Below are positions 40,909 through 47,440 of a DNA stretch of 47,440 nucleotides, piece by piece. The DNA is taken from positions 1 through 47,440 of IMG/VR virus record IMGVR_UViG_3300010885_072353. One strand, given 5' to 3'. A program made the translations under genes and the position numbers. Position 1 is the stretch's first letter. Each line of letters starts with the position of its first letter. This DNA comes from a virus. Below the pieces are notes generated by a model. The model ran no database searches. It was not told the DNA's origin and was given only the letters and a program-made list of their open reading frames with translations.

Positions 40909-41560
40909 GTGTTTTTTTGTGTTTTATTTTTTGTATTCCAAGTTCGATTAGTCTCTTTGCTTTTTTAGAAGTAAAGAGTTTTAACCGAAAGCTAGAAAGA
41001 TTATTGAGAAAGTCTTCACCTAGAATAAATTTAAGAAGTTCAGAATCCTGCGCTCGTAAATTTTTTTCAAAGTTTAAAAATCCTAATAAGCTATAAACAT
41101 TTACTCTATGTTCCTTAAGATGCAAGATGTAGGAAGGGCTATTTCCTGTTCGGTGCTCTATATAATTAGCTACGTCGATGCCCTGTTCTTTACAAAAAGT
41201 TGAAATAAACTTTAATGATTCAATGATATAGATTAACTGCTCTTCGTTATCGGGATCAAGGGACTCTCTTCTTTTAATAAACAGCGTATATGCCTTTGTT
41301 GCTTTAAGTGTTGTGTAATAATCGAGATCGAAATGACTCTCGTCGGAATATATTTCATATGGAGCTCTAATAAAGTCCTCGAGCTTAATATACGGAAACT
41401 TCGCAAGAAAAATAGCTATTTTTTTGACACTGTTTATATAGATATCATTAAGATGTGTGAAGTCTTTTCTATACTTAAAAGGTAAGTTCTTTTTTTGTCT
41501 CGAGATCCTTAAATGTGTGTTGTATATAAGCTGCTCGAAATCAGAAATGACTGTCTCCAT
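40901..41560 (-). CDS. Helicase loader, gp59-like
   Basis: The 219-residue helical, basic product has the length of T4 gp59 (217). Its C-terminal half, GNSPSYILHLKEHRVNVYSL followed by FLNNLSSFRLKLFTSKKAKR, parallels the gp59 region with SSYIFKLLQSNIISFETF and IKLKAYRKILNIDSQKAKN. gp59 binds fork DNA and gp32 and loads gp41. The gene lies between helicase and gp32, where a loader fits. The match was judged by eye, so this is a fairly good but not certain call. No enzyme motif is present. Confidence 0.6.
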   Translation of the reverse strand: METVISDFEQLIYNTHLRISRQKKNLPFKYRKDFTHLNDIYINSVKKIAIFLAKFPYIKLEDFIRAPYEIYSDESHFDLDYYTTLKATKAYTLFIKRRESLDPDNEEQLIYIIESLKFISTFCKEQGIDVANYIEHRTGNSPSYILHLKEHRVNVYSLLGFLNFEKNLRAQDSELLKFILGEDFLNNLSSFRLKLFTSKKAKRLIELGIQKIKHKKTLD

Positions 41561-41562
41561 TC

Positions 41563-41850
41563 TTACATTGTAATCTTCTTTTTACTATTGTTCAAGTATT
41601 TCATTACATATTTGCTTTTATGTAAGCTAGGATCGAACGAGAGAAATGTTTGAACAACAGCAAAATCGTTATTAACATCGCAATACACTTTAAATAAATC
41701 TCTTAAACTTTTATTTTGGAGCACGAGTAAAAATACATTGGCAAGATTCAATTTTTTAGCGTGAGTTAAAGTTACAAATGAACAAAAAGCGAGAAAGAGA
41801 TGTTCCTGTTCATATTCGACTAGAGTCCCATTTTCGTCTACACGCTTCAT
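41563..41850 (-). CDS. Small protein in the T4 gp33 position (95 aa)
   Basis: The 95-residue product, starting MKRVDENGTLVEYEQEHLFL, is mostly helical with a hydrophobic central stretch (LANVFLLVLQNKSLRDLF) and a basic end (NNSKKKITM). In T4 the late-transcription coactivator gene 33 sits directly before 59 and 32, and this gene has the same place. However, I see no similarity to gp33 and it lacks a hydrophobic clamp-binding C-terminus such as LDFLL. The stop is 2 bases before the gp59-like start. Function is unknown; a replication or transcription accessory protein is inferred from position only. Confidence 0.5.
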   Translation of the reverse strand: MKRVDENGTLVEYEQEHLFLAFCSFVTLTHAKKLNLANVFLLVLQNKSLRDLFKVYCDVNNDFAVVQTFLSFDPSLHKSKYVMKYLNNSKKKITM

Positions 41851-41890
41851 TGATCTAACTAATTATCAATAAAGCTAATTAAATCAATGT

Positions 41891-43204
41891 TTAATTAGAT
41901 AGAGCAGCAAGAGCATTAATGGTACTAGCGCTAGCTTCTGTATCATTTAAATGTTCATCTTCAGTAAGTGTTAATGTTGAGTAATCAATGCGGAGTACAC
42001 ATTGACCAAAGTTTTGACCAAAGCGATTCTTCATCATACCCATCTTTATAACGCCGAGCTCTCTATCTGTCGACTCTTGCCAGATGCTCATAATAACATC
42101 TGCCGTCATAGCAAGCCCTGTACTCTCCGAAATCGTCTCCATACCAGGGTCAGATATACCAAATCCACTCCTATTAACTTGCGTCGCTGTAATAATTGGG
42201 CAGTTAAAAATGTAAGTAAGTGCTCTAAGTTGTTCGGTAATCTTCTTTACCTTCTCGTAACTATTACCTTCACCAGGGTACGTTAAGAGGTTTACATAAT
42301 CGAGAACAATAGCGTCAAACTTTAACCCCTTATCTCGCATTTTCTTAATATATGACTGCAGGTAGCCAACGGTAATAGTGGAAGGAGGAAACTCCTTTAT
42401 AAGAATCTTAGCACCCGGATTATTACCTGCATATTCTTCTAGTGACTGTTTAAGTGTAGGTAACTCTGTTCTGAGCTTACTCAAAGGAATCTTAGTAAGA
42501 TTAGAACTAATTCTCTGCGCATAAATCACTTCAGGCATCTCGAGTGTAATGAGTAATACGTTCTTTCCTTGTTCGGCAATATTAATTGCTACGTTACCGA
42601 GAAAGATACTTTTACCAATATTCGTTTCACCTGTAAAAATGTAAAGAGCTCTTCCCTCTTGTAAGAACCCCCCACCAATTTTCTCGTCTAACCAAGTCCA
42701 TCCTGTGGGTATATAATTGATCTGCGAACTCAAGTTATCAACAAGCTTGTCAACATCTTCAAGTAGATCTAAGCCGAGCTCGGTAGTTAGAGAAATGTTA
42801 CATGACTCCTCAAACTTCTCAAGAATCTTCGCTGTATCCATATCAGGCTTCTCTACAACTTCAAGCATTGTATGGTATACTGCTTTCTCCTTTAAGAATG
42901 TTTCGGTATTCTGATATAGTTCGTCAGAATTCATATTCTTGTCAATGTCTTTAAATCTCTCTACTGTTTTTCTGTATGAATCTTTAAGCTCCTTAGTGAT
43001 AAGTTGAGCTTTAATCTCTGTATTTGTAGGACAAGCATTACGACGATGAAAGAAATCTTTTATAATCTCAAAGATAGGCTTAATGTCCTTGTCTTTGAAG
43101 AAGATTGGCTTTACGTAATCGACGATTGATGCGAGATAAATCTCGTCAGTCAGTGCTTTGTACACTAATACGTTTTCAAAATAATCGTGGTCGATTTTAG
43201 GCAT
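41891..43204 (-). CDS. gp41: Replicative DNA helicase gp41 (DnaB family)
   Basis: The 437-residue product is the ring helicase of the replisome; T4 gp41 has 475 residues. An N-terminal helical domain (1-160) binds the primase; the RecA-like core shows Walker A GETNIGKS (192-199), Walker B FDAIVLDYVNLL (296-307) and the motif ATQVNRSGFG, followed by the arginine-finger region KMGMMKNRFGQ. It moves 5' to 3' on the lagging strand and works with gp61 (36465) and the loader (40901). No late box is seen. A short gap of 40 bases separates it from the next small gene. Confidence 0.93.
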   Translation of the reverse strand: MPKIDHDYFENVLVYKALTDEIYLASIVDYVKPIFFKDKDIKPIFEIIKDFFHRRNACPTNTEIKAQLITKELKDSYRKTVERFKDIDKNMNSDELYQNTETFLKEKAVYHTMLEVVEKPDMDTAKILEKFEESCNISLTTELGLDLLEDVDKLVDNLSSQINYIPTGWTWLDEKIGGGFLQEGRALYIFTGETNIGKSIFLGNVAINIAEQGKNVLLITLEMPEVIYAQRISSNLTKIPLSKLRTELPTLKQSLEEYAGNNPGAKILIKEFPPSTITVGYLQSYIKKMRDKGLKFDAIVLDYVNLLTYPGEGNSYEKVKKITEQLRALTYIFNCPIITATQVNRSGFGISDPGMETISESTGLAMTADVIMSIWQESTDRELGVIKMGMMKNRFGQNFGQCVLRIDYSTLTLTEDEHLNDTEASASTINALAALSN

Positions 43205-43231
43205 TCGTTACAATAATACTATCTATTACTA

Positions 43232-43921
43232 TTAATAGCTAGCATACTCTTTAAGAAACTTTGCTTGATTTTCAGTAAATGTTTTGTCGTTCATGTCTCT
43301 TAACCCCGGAGAGTTATGATACGTTAAAATCGGTACAACTCCGAGCTTAAGTTTTTTCTTATTAGCATCCAAACAGCTCGAAAGATCGTAATGATGAAAG
43401 GTATAATTCTCATTAAATTTCCAACCTACTTCTACAGCTCTCTTTACATTCAGAGACATAAAAGCACCGTCAATAAGAGCGACTCTTGCAGGGCTTGGTC
43501 CGAAGTTTGTAATTGAAGTTGTTTTACCGTCTGGGAGATAGTGACCAGCGAATCCTCTCAAGCTGCCTCCTTGAAAACCACCGCACATTAAATGCCAGAG
43601 AGCAGGTGCTTTAAGAACAGGATTCAATCCACCTGCAAGTCCTATTAAATCATACTCTTTGTGAGCTTCTTGAAGCTTAGAAATAAACCCAGCATCGTCA
43701 ATCCACATATCATCATGTACAAAAAGTACGTAATCGTAAAATGGATTATCGTATAGGAATTTGTTATATGCCTTACCGAGACCAAGTTTGTTCTGTGTTA
43801 TAAAGTGTGTATTATCAACAAGCGTGAGATTGCTATTTTGATCAATTTTAGCTAAACTTTTATAGAGAAGCGTTTGCTTATAATCAGCAAGTTGTGTGCA
43901 GGATGCTATTCCGAATATCAT
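43232..43921 (-). CDS. Glycosyltransferase, StrF/GT2-like
   Basis: The 229-residue product has a GT-A-type fold: MIFGIASCTQL starts the nucleotide-sugar-binding strand, YVLFVHDDMWIDD (HDD at 69-71) is the metal-binding DxD-like motif, and GGLNPVLKAPALWHLMCGGF plus RVALIDGAFMSLN follow as in the StrF-type GT2 family. These enzymes move a sugar from UDP- or dTDP-type donors. In T4-like phages such enzymes may decorate virion proteins or modified DNA bases. The start overlaps the stop of the amidotransferase as ATGA, so both are translated together and may serve one pathway. The substrate cannot be told. Confidence 0.75.
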   Translation of the reverse strand: MIFGIASCTQLADYKQTLLYKSLAKIDQNSNLTLVDNTHFITQNKLGLGKAYNKFLYDNPFYDYVLFVHDDMWIDDAGFISKLQEAHKEYDLIGLAGGLNPVLKAPALWHLMCGGFQGGSLRGFAGHYLPDGKTTSITNFGPSPARVALIDGAFMSLNVKRAVEVGWKFNENYTFHHYDLSSCLDANKKKLKLGVVPILTYHNSPGLRDMNDKTFTENQAKFLKEYASY

Positions 43922-44601
43922 AGAATAAAAAAAGGAGAGTTTTTACTAAATCCGCCCACAGACGTTAACCCTTCCGTTGTGATTAGATATAAAACGCCTT
44001 CTTCAAGAGGCTTGAGATCTTCGTCGGATAGCGATGATACGGTATTCTCTAACACATTAGCATAGAGTGTACTACCAGATCTTGCTATATAAACATTGTG
44101 CGTTTCTTTATTGTAAATCCAAAGACCAAACGTACCTTCAAGCATTGATAGTACTTTACAAATTACATCTACCTCATTTTCAATCTCCTCGGAGAACTGA
44201 TCGAGAAGAGCTGGTATTACTGATGAATCAACCTCATTAAAGCTATCTTTATTTTTAATTCTCGCTTTAAGCTTAATATCGTTTGTAAGTACTCCGTTAT
44301 GCGCAACAACCCATGGTCCGTAGGTAAAAGGATGTGATGTTGTCTCATCAAAAATACGCTTCGAACTTGTAGGAGCTTGAGTATGCCCCATAAAATAATA
44401 GAACTCGGATGGCTTCATTTGTACGTCTCTATTATTCACAATCATATTCTTCGTCAGCTCTACGGTACCCTCGACTTTCATAGCTGCATCGTAGGAATGA
44501 CTTAAAAACAGGGCTCCGTATGCAAAAGTACCTCTTTCTTTATTCTTATTATAAAGCTTTATATATCTATTAAAATTACTAGCTGTAAATATACCACACA
44601 T
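43918..44601 (-). CDS. Class II glutamine amidotransferase
   Basis: The 227-residue product begins MCGIFTASNF, with the catalytic Cys2 exposed after removal of Met. Downstream are RGTFAYG, the GHTQAPT segment (as in GlmS-type GHTRWAT), VVAHNGVLTN (the Asn-Gly oxyanion pair) and VDSSVIPALLDQ. This is a free-standing Ntn-type glutaminase domain, the module that releases ammonia from glutamine for a partner synthase. No synthase domain is attached. Its partner could be QueC (45541), with which such domains are fused in archaeal and phage Gat-QueC, or another enzyme elsewhere. It is coupled to the glycosyltransferase by ATGA and has an early promoter. Confidence 0.88.
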   Translation of the reverse strand: MCGIFTASNFNRYIKLYNKNKERGTFAYGALFLSHSYDAAMKVEGTVELTKNMIVNNRDVQMKPSEFYYFMGHTQAPTSSKRIFDETTSHPFTYGPWVVAHNGVLTNDIKLKARIKNKDSFNEVDSSVIPALLDQFSEEIENEVDVICKVLSMLEGTFGLWIYNKETHNVYIARSGSTLYANVLENTVSSLSDEDLKPLEEGVLYLITTEGLTSVGGFSKNSPFFIL

Positions 44602-44610
44602 TATAGTAAT

Positions 44611-44638
44611 ATTATAGCGTTAAGAATAAATAATTCAA
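44611..44638 (-). promoter_or_regulatory. Early sigma70-like promoter for the amidotransferase
   Basis: TTGAAT (44633-44638), 16 bases and a perfect TATAAT (44611-44616) on the minus strand lie just before ATG 44601. The late plus-strand box at 44625-44632 is within its spacer. Confidence 0.7.
44625..44632 (+). promoter_or_regulatory. T4-type late promoter box AATAAATA
   Basis: AATAAATA lies 9 bases before ATG 44642, inside the spacer of the opposing early promoter. Predicted leader about 4 bases. Confidence 0.6.
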
Positions 44639-44641
44639 GAC

Positions 44642-45544
44642 ATGAATAAAGATTCTAATTTAATTTTTGAAGCCTATTGCAAGAGCCGTATGCTTAATGA
44701 AGCGCCTATTGGTGCTGAATACGAGCCTGTAGCAGCTGCAACAAGACAAGCTATAACAAGCAGAGGCGGCGATACATATTTGTTTTCAGATTTAATGAAA
44801 AAGACAGGTAAGTCTGCTGATGAGGTTGTTGAGATGATTGTCAAGCCTGTGTTTGATGCTCTCTTCCCTGGTGGTCGTTTCGACGCCGAAGGCTCTGAAA
44901 AAGAGCAGTTAAACAGCCTACAGACAGCTATTCATAGTGAACTCGTTCACCTCGGTTATCCTAAGGCTCGTGCCGGTTATACAGCTCGTATTATCAAGAA
45001 CGCCATTACACCTGCTGTAAAGTTTCTTAGTGATAAAGCTGCAGAAGGCGAAGATGTTAATCACCAAGACGTTGAAGACGCTATTGTTGATTCAATTGAA
45101 GATGCAGATGAACAATCTGGTAGTGAACTCCAGGCAGCTCCAGCGCAACATGGTCATACAGCCTCTACAGAAGATAGGGAAACAAGTGCATTAATTCAAC
45201 ACGCTGTTGATCAAGTAGGTGACGGTATAAATGAAAATGAACTCGTTGATGCGTTAAAGCAATTTGTAGTGCAGAAGGATCCCGAAATAAGCGAGGCACG
45301 AGCAACAGGCCGTGTTCGTGGTATTATCAGTAAGCTTGTCTCATCAAAAGTACTCGCTAAGAGAGGTAACATTATTGAACCAGGTGATAACGCTGATGAG
45401 TTTGCCGAGAAGGGCGATCTCTCGCTTGTATCAGCTGACCCAGAAGAGTATGCAGCTCGTGAATTCGGCGTTGGTAGTAGACCGACAACGGGCCGTCAAG
45501 TTTTCGGTGGTGAAGGTGGTCGCTACGGTGTAGACTTCGGTTAA
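44642..45544 (+). CDS. Candidate internal head protein with two LxE sites (300 aa)
   Basis: The 300-residue product begins MNKDSNLIFEAYCKSRMLNEA. Both IFE-A (8-11) and LNE-A (18-21) match the prohead-protease consensus, and the first 20 residues are basic and amphipathic. The body is Ala/Asp/Glu-rich helices; residues about 198-245 (ELVDALKQFVVQ to RGIISKLVSSKVLAKRG) look like a winged-helix DNA-binding unit. The C-terminus is Gly/Arg-rich (GRQVFGGEGGRYG). It is a late gene placed alone and antisense to the early operon, and its stop overlaps queC by 4 bases. A packaged DNA-binding protein is inferred; no homologue is recognised. Confidence 0.6.
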   Translation: MNKDSNLIFEAYCKSRMLNEAPIGAEYEPVAAATRQAITSRGGDTYLFSDLMKKTGKSADEVVEMIVKPVFDALFPGGRFDAEGSEKEQLNSLQTAIHSELVHLGYPKARAGYTARIIKNAITPAVKFLSDKAAEGEDVNHQDVEDAIVDSIEDADEQSGSELQAAPAQHGHTASTEDRETSALIQHAVDQVGDGINENELVDALKQFVVQKDPEISEARATGRVRGIISKLVSSKVLAKRGNIIEPGDNADEFAEKGDLSLVSADPEEYAAREFGVGSRPTTGRQVFGGEGGRYGVDFG

Positions 45545-46275
45545 GTCAGCAATCTATCCCAAGGGATATCTTTTGAATAGGCTAGCGGATCTTTAATACC
45601 AGCCTGTATAAATCCCTGTAATCTCAAAGAACACGCTGTACATTCACCGCACGCAAGATCTAATCCTTCGTAGCAAGTCCATGTGCGACTAAAGTCGACA
45701 CCAAGTTCGATCCCCATTTCAATAATTTCTTTCTTGGATTTATTAATCAATGGAGCTTCGACTTTTATCCTGTTTCTCCTGTTAAGAGTAGTGACATCGT
45801 TGATTGCAGTTAGAAACTCTGGTGACCCATCCCAGTATCCTGCAACACTATCCGCTTGAGCTGCTCCGTGGTACACAGTCGTTGCACCGAATTGCTCTGC
45901 GAACGAGCAAGCTATACTTAAAAGCATCATATTCCTGAAAGGCACGTAGTTTACCGTTTGCGGGTCACCCATGACATCCTTCGCCTTAGCAACGTCAATC
46001 TCTCGGTTGAGCAGGGCAGAATTCTTGATCAAATTAAAAAACGGCAACTCAACTACTGTGTTAAAATAGACGTTTTTTTCGTCATCTCCCTCACGAATCA
46101 CATTAATTTGATAATCTGCGTACTCAAGCTCCTTCTTGTGTCTCTGACCGTAGTCAAATGAAATTGCGTAGACGTTATCAAAATTAGCCGCGGCGTAATG
46201 GAGTAGCACTGTGCTATCCATACCACCGGAAATCGGTACAATTACCTTAGATTTAATGTTATTCTCCTTGCTCAT
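45541..46275 (-). CDS. queC: 7-cyano-7-deazaguanine synthase QueC
   Basis: The 244-residue product, from ATG 46275, is QueC, which converts 7-carboxy-7-deazaguanine, ammonia and ATP to preQ0. The PP-loop is SGGMDS (16-21), followed by DYGQRHKKEL, and the zinc site is C201, C209, C212 and C215 (CGECTAC). A TTG at 46290 could extend it by five residues but lies inside uvsX. Complete length. Early partners FolE, QueD and QueE, and the DNA transglycosylase DpdA, are not in the window. In phages preQ0 is often used to modify DNA against restriction. It probably shares the uvsX message. Confidence 0.95.
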   Translation of the reverse strand: MSKENNIKSKVIVPISGGMDSTVLLHYAAANFDNVYAISFDYGQRHKKELEYADYQINVIREGDDEKNVYFNTVVELPFFNLIKNSALLNREIDVAKAKDVMGDPQTVNYVPFRNMMLLSIACSFAEQFGATTVYHGAAQADSVAGYWDGSPEFLTAINDVTTLNRRNRIKVEAPLINKSKKEIIEMGIELGVDFSRTWTCYEGLDLACGECTACSLRLQGFIQAGIKDPLAYSKDIPWDRLLT

Positions 46276-47395
46276 CAGAAATTGCTGCAAGCTCGTCTTC
46301 CACGGTTGGATTAGCGTTGTACTTGTAGTCCTCTGCTAGCTTCTTGTCAAGCTCTGGAATAATAAAGTCCTCGAAGAACGATGCATCCTTAACGAAATTC
46401 TTAGCATATCCGAGTTTATCACCCTTCTTATACTTACCGCAGTCGACACCGACAAGATACGTAGATCCAGTTTGCTCAACAATGCCACGAGCAGCTGCCA
46501 TCTGTAGTAACCCACTATACTTGTTAAGTCCTGACTTAAACGATAGGTACATTTCTGCCTCTAAAAACGGTGGTACAAAGCGATTCTTGACAGTTAACGC
46601 ACGAAGTGTTACTCCTGAGTATTTGTTAGCTTCAGCAAGCTTATCCGTCTTAAGACTGCCTGAATCACCTTCACCCTCCTTCTCGTTACGCTTTGCAAGC
46701 TGTACCAAGATACTAGCCATATATACAGGTCCGGACCCGCCAGACTGTGTTTTTACGAGTGTTGGAAACATAGCACCGGGATCGGAGTAGGTGTGGTTGG
46801 TAAACATAATCGTTACACCGGCCTTGCCTGCCTTGTAGGTAAGAGTGCGAAGCATTGACTTAAGCGATTTAGCGCGAAGACCCATATCCATAGCAGATTT
46901 ATCCTTAGCAATGTCATCGATTTCCTTTTGTGATGACAGGTTACCGAGACTGTCAATACTAATAATAAACTTACCTTGCTGATTGCTTTCGATGACACTA
47001 TCAAGGAATCCTGAAATCTGATTACGGCATTGATCAACTGTGTAAACAGGTACATATTTTGTCTTACTAGCATCAAGACCTACTCCTTTCGTTGAGCTCT
47101 CGTCAATAGCAAACTCTGTATCAAAAATAACAGGAATGACGCCTTGCTTCTGAGCATTAGCGAGAATCTTATTTACAACAAAAGTCTTACCAGTCATCGA
47201 TTCACCTGAGAATCCTACAATTCTACCCTTAGGTATACCGCCTTTGCGGCAGCTACCACCTAAAATAGCATTAAGAGCATAACAGCCTGTATCGTACCAG
47301 GTATCAACATTTGACAACGCATTTTCATCTAGCATTGTTGCTTCATTGTTCATTGCGTCAAGTTTCTTAAAGATGTTATCAATTTCTTTGCTCAT
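46259..47395 (-). CDS. uvsX: RecA-family recombinase UvsX
   Basis: The 378-residue product is the strand-exchange recombinase of T4 type (UvsX, 391 residues). Walker A is GESMTGKT (64-71) and Walker B is FIISIDSLG (143-151). The segment TNHTYSDPGAMFPTLVKTQS corresponds to the DNA-binding loop region of UvsX. It drives recombination-dependent replication and repair with gp32 and the gp41 loader. The gene carries the strongest early promoter, TTGAAA-16-TATAAT. Its acidic C-terminus overlaps queC by 17 bases. The start ATG 47395 is supported by promoter position. No oddities seen. Confidence 0.95.
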   Translation of the reverse strand: MSKEIDNIFKKLDAMNNEATMLDENALSNVDTWYDTGCYALNAILGGSCRKGGIPKGRIVGFSGESMTGKTFVVNKILANAQKQGVIPVIFDTEFAIDESSTKGVGLDASKTKYVPVYTVDQCRNQISGFLDSVIESNQQGKFIISIDSLGNLSSQKEIDDIAKDKSAMDMGLRAKSLKSMLRTLTYKAGKAGVTIMFTNHTYSDPGAMFPTLVKTQSGGSGPVYMASILVQLAKRNEKEGEGDSGSLKTDKLAEANKYSGVTLRALTVKNRFVPPFLEAEMYLSFKSGLNKYSGLLQMAAARGIVEQTGSTYLVGVDCGKYKKGDKLGYAKNFVKDASFFEDFIIPELDKKLAEDYKYNANPTVEDELAAISDEQGE

Positions 47396-47404
47396 ATTTC
47401 TACA

Positions 47405-47432
47405 ATTATACTACATGTATCTCTTTTTTCAA
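47405..47432 (-). promoter_or_regulatory. Early sigma70-like promoter for uvsX-queC
   Basis: TTGAAA (47427-47432), a 16-base spacer and a perfect TATAAT (47405-47410) on the minus strand precede ATG 47395. Best host-type promoter in the window. Confidence 0.75.
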
Positions 47433-47440
47433 CAAAAAAA

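Noticed and set aside
46344-46790. 148-residue plus-strand frame opposite uvsX
   Set aside because: The minus frame is a clear UvsX with Walker motifs; the plus frame has no family features, promoter or ribosome site.
1-47440. CRISPR array, tRNA, insertion sequence or attachment site
   Set aside because: No spaced direct repeats, cloverleaf-like segments, transposase or integrase were seen on reading both strands; the only clear tandem repeat is within the tape measure gene.

Overview
The window is a piece of a tailed-phage genome with a contractile (myovirus) tail, recognisably of the T4 superfamily but divergent. The evidence is a set of T4-type genes: terminase large subunit (gp17), tail sheath (gp18), tail tube (gp19), a tape measure, baseplate wedge proteins gp53, gp25 and gp6, neck protein gp14, clamp loader (gp44), sliding clamp (gp45), ssDNA-binding protein (gp32), a gp59-like helicase loader, DnaB-type helicase (gp41), primase (gp61) and UvsX recombinase. 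The DNA is AT-rich and nearly every base is coding. There is no gene-free stretch of 300 bases. I see no tRNA, rRNA, CRISPR array, insertion sequence or integrase. The host cannot be read from the sequence; the gene style resembles T4-like phages of aquatic bacteria, which is inference only.

Layout: 1-2189 holds small genes, a PD-(D/E)XK nuclease and a short Dps/ferritin-like protein. 2191-11960 (minus) is a baseplate block: gp25, gp6, a 1381-residue protein with PKD, beta-propeller and carbohydrate-binding-like parts, and a 1075-residue protein. 12031-14525 is an island with the clamp loader, dUTPase, a candidate small terminase and a candidate internal head protein. 14522-32163 (minus) is the tail operon, read from terminase through sheath, tube, tube-like proteins, two gp26-like proteins, tape measure, gp48-like, gp53 and a hub made of two genes, to a 3D-domain protein that may replace the T4 gp5 lysozyme. 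32186-36468 is a mixed late region with a candidate prohead/internal protein, a strong terminator, neck protein and small genes. 36465-47395 (minus) is the replication-recombination module (UvsX, QueC, glutamine amidotransferase, glycosyltransferase, helicase, loader, SSB, clamp, primase), interrupted by late plus-strand genes.

Regulation can be read in part. Eighteen genes have a T4-late-type box NNTAAATA just upstream. In 13 of the 18 the box ends only 5-7 bases before the start codon, and in eight exactly 5 bases before. With T4-type promoter geometry these transcripts would start on or beside the start codon, that is, be leaderless. This spacing also corrects several starts (415, 19704, 38358) and supports GTG starts at 11960, 26782 and 33132. 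A second class, TTGnnn-16 bp-TATtAT/TATAAT, precedes uvsX, the amidotransferase gene, gp32, gp45 and dut, and looks like a host-type early promoter. At 44602-44641 an early minus-strand and a late plus-strand promoter are interleaved.

The most interesting leads are the leaderless late-gene architecture; a set of late genes whose products begin with a T4-like capsid-targeting peptide ending in (L/I)xE, suggesting a cargo of internal head proteins; a QueC with a separate class II amidotransferase nearby, which could form a split version of the Gat-QueC system for 7-deazaguanine DNA modification; and the multi-domain baseplate adhesin.
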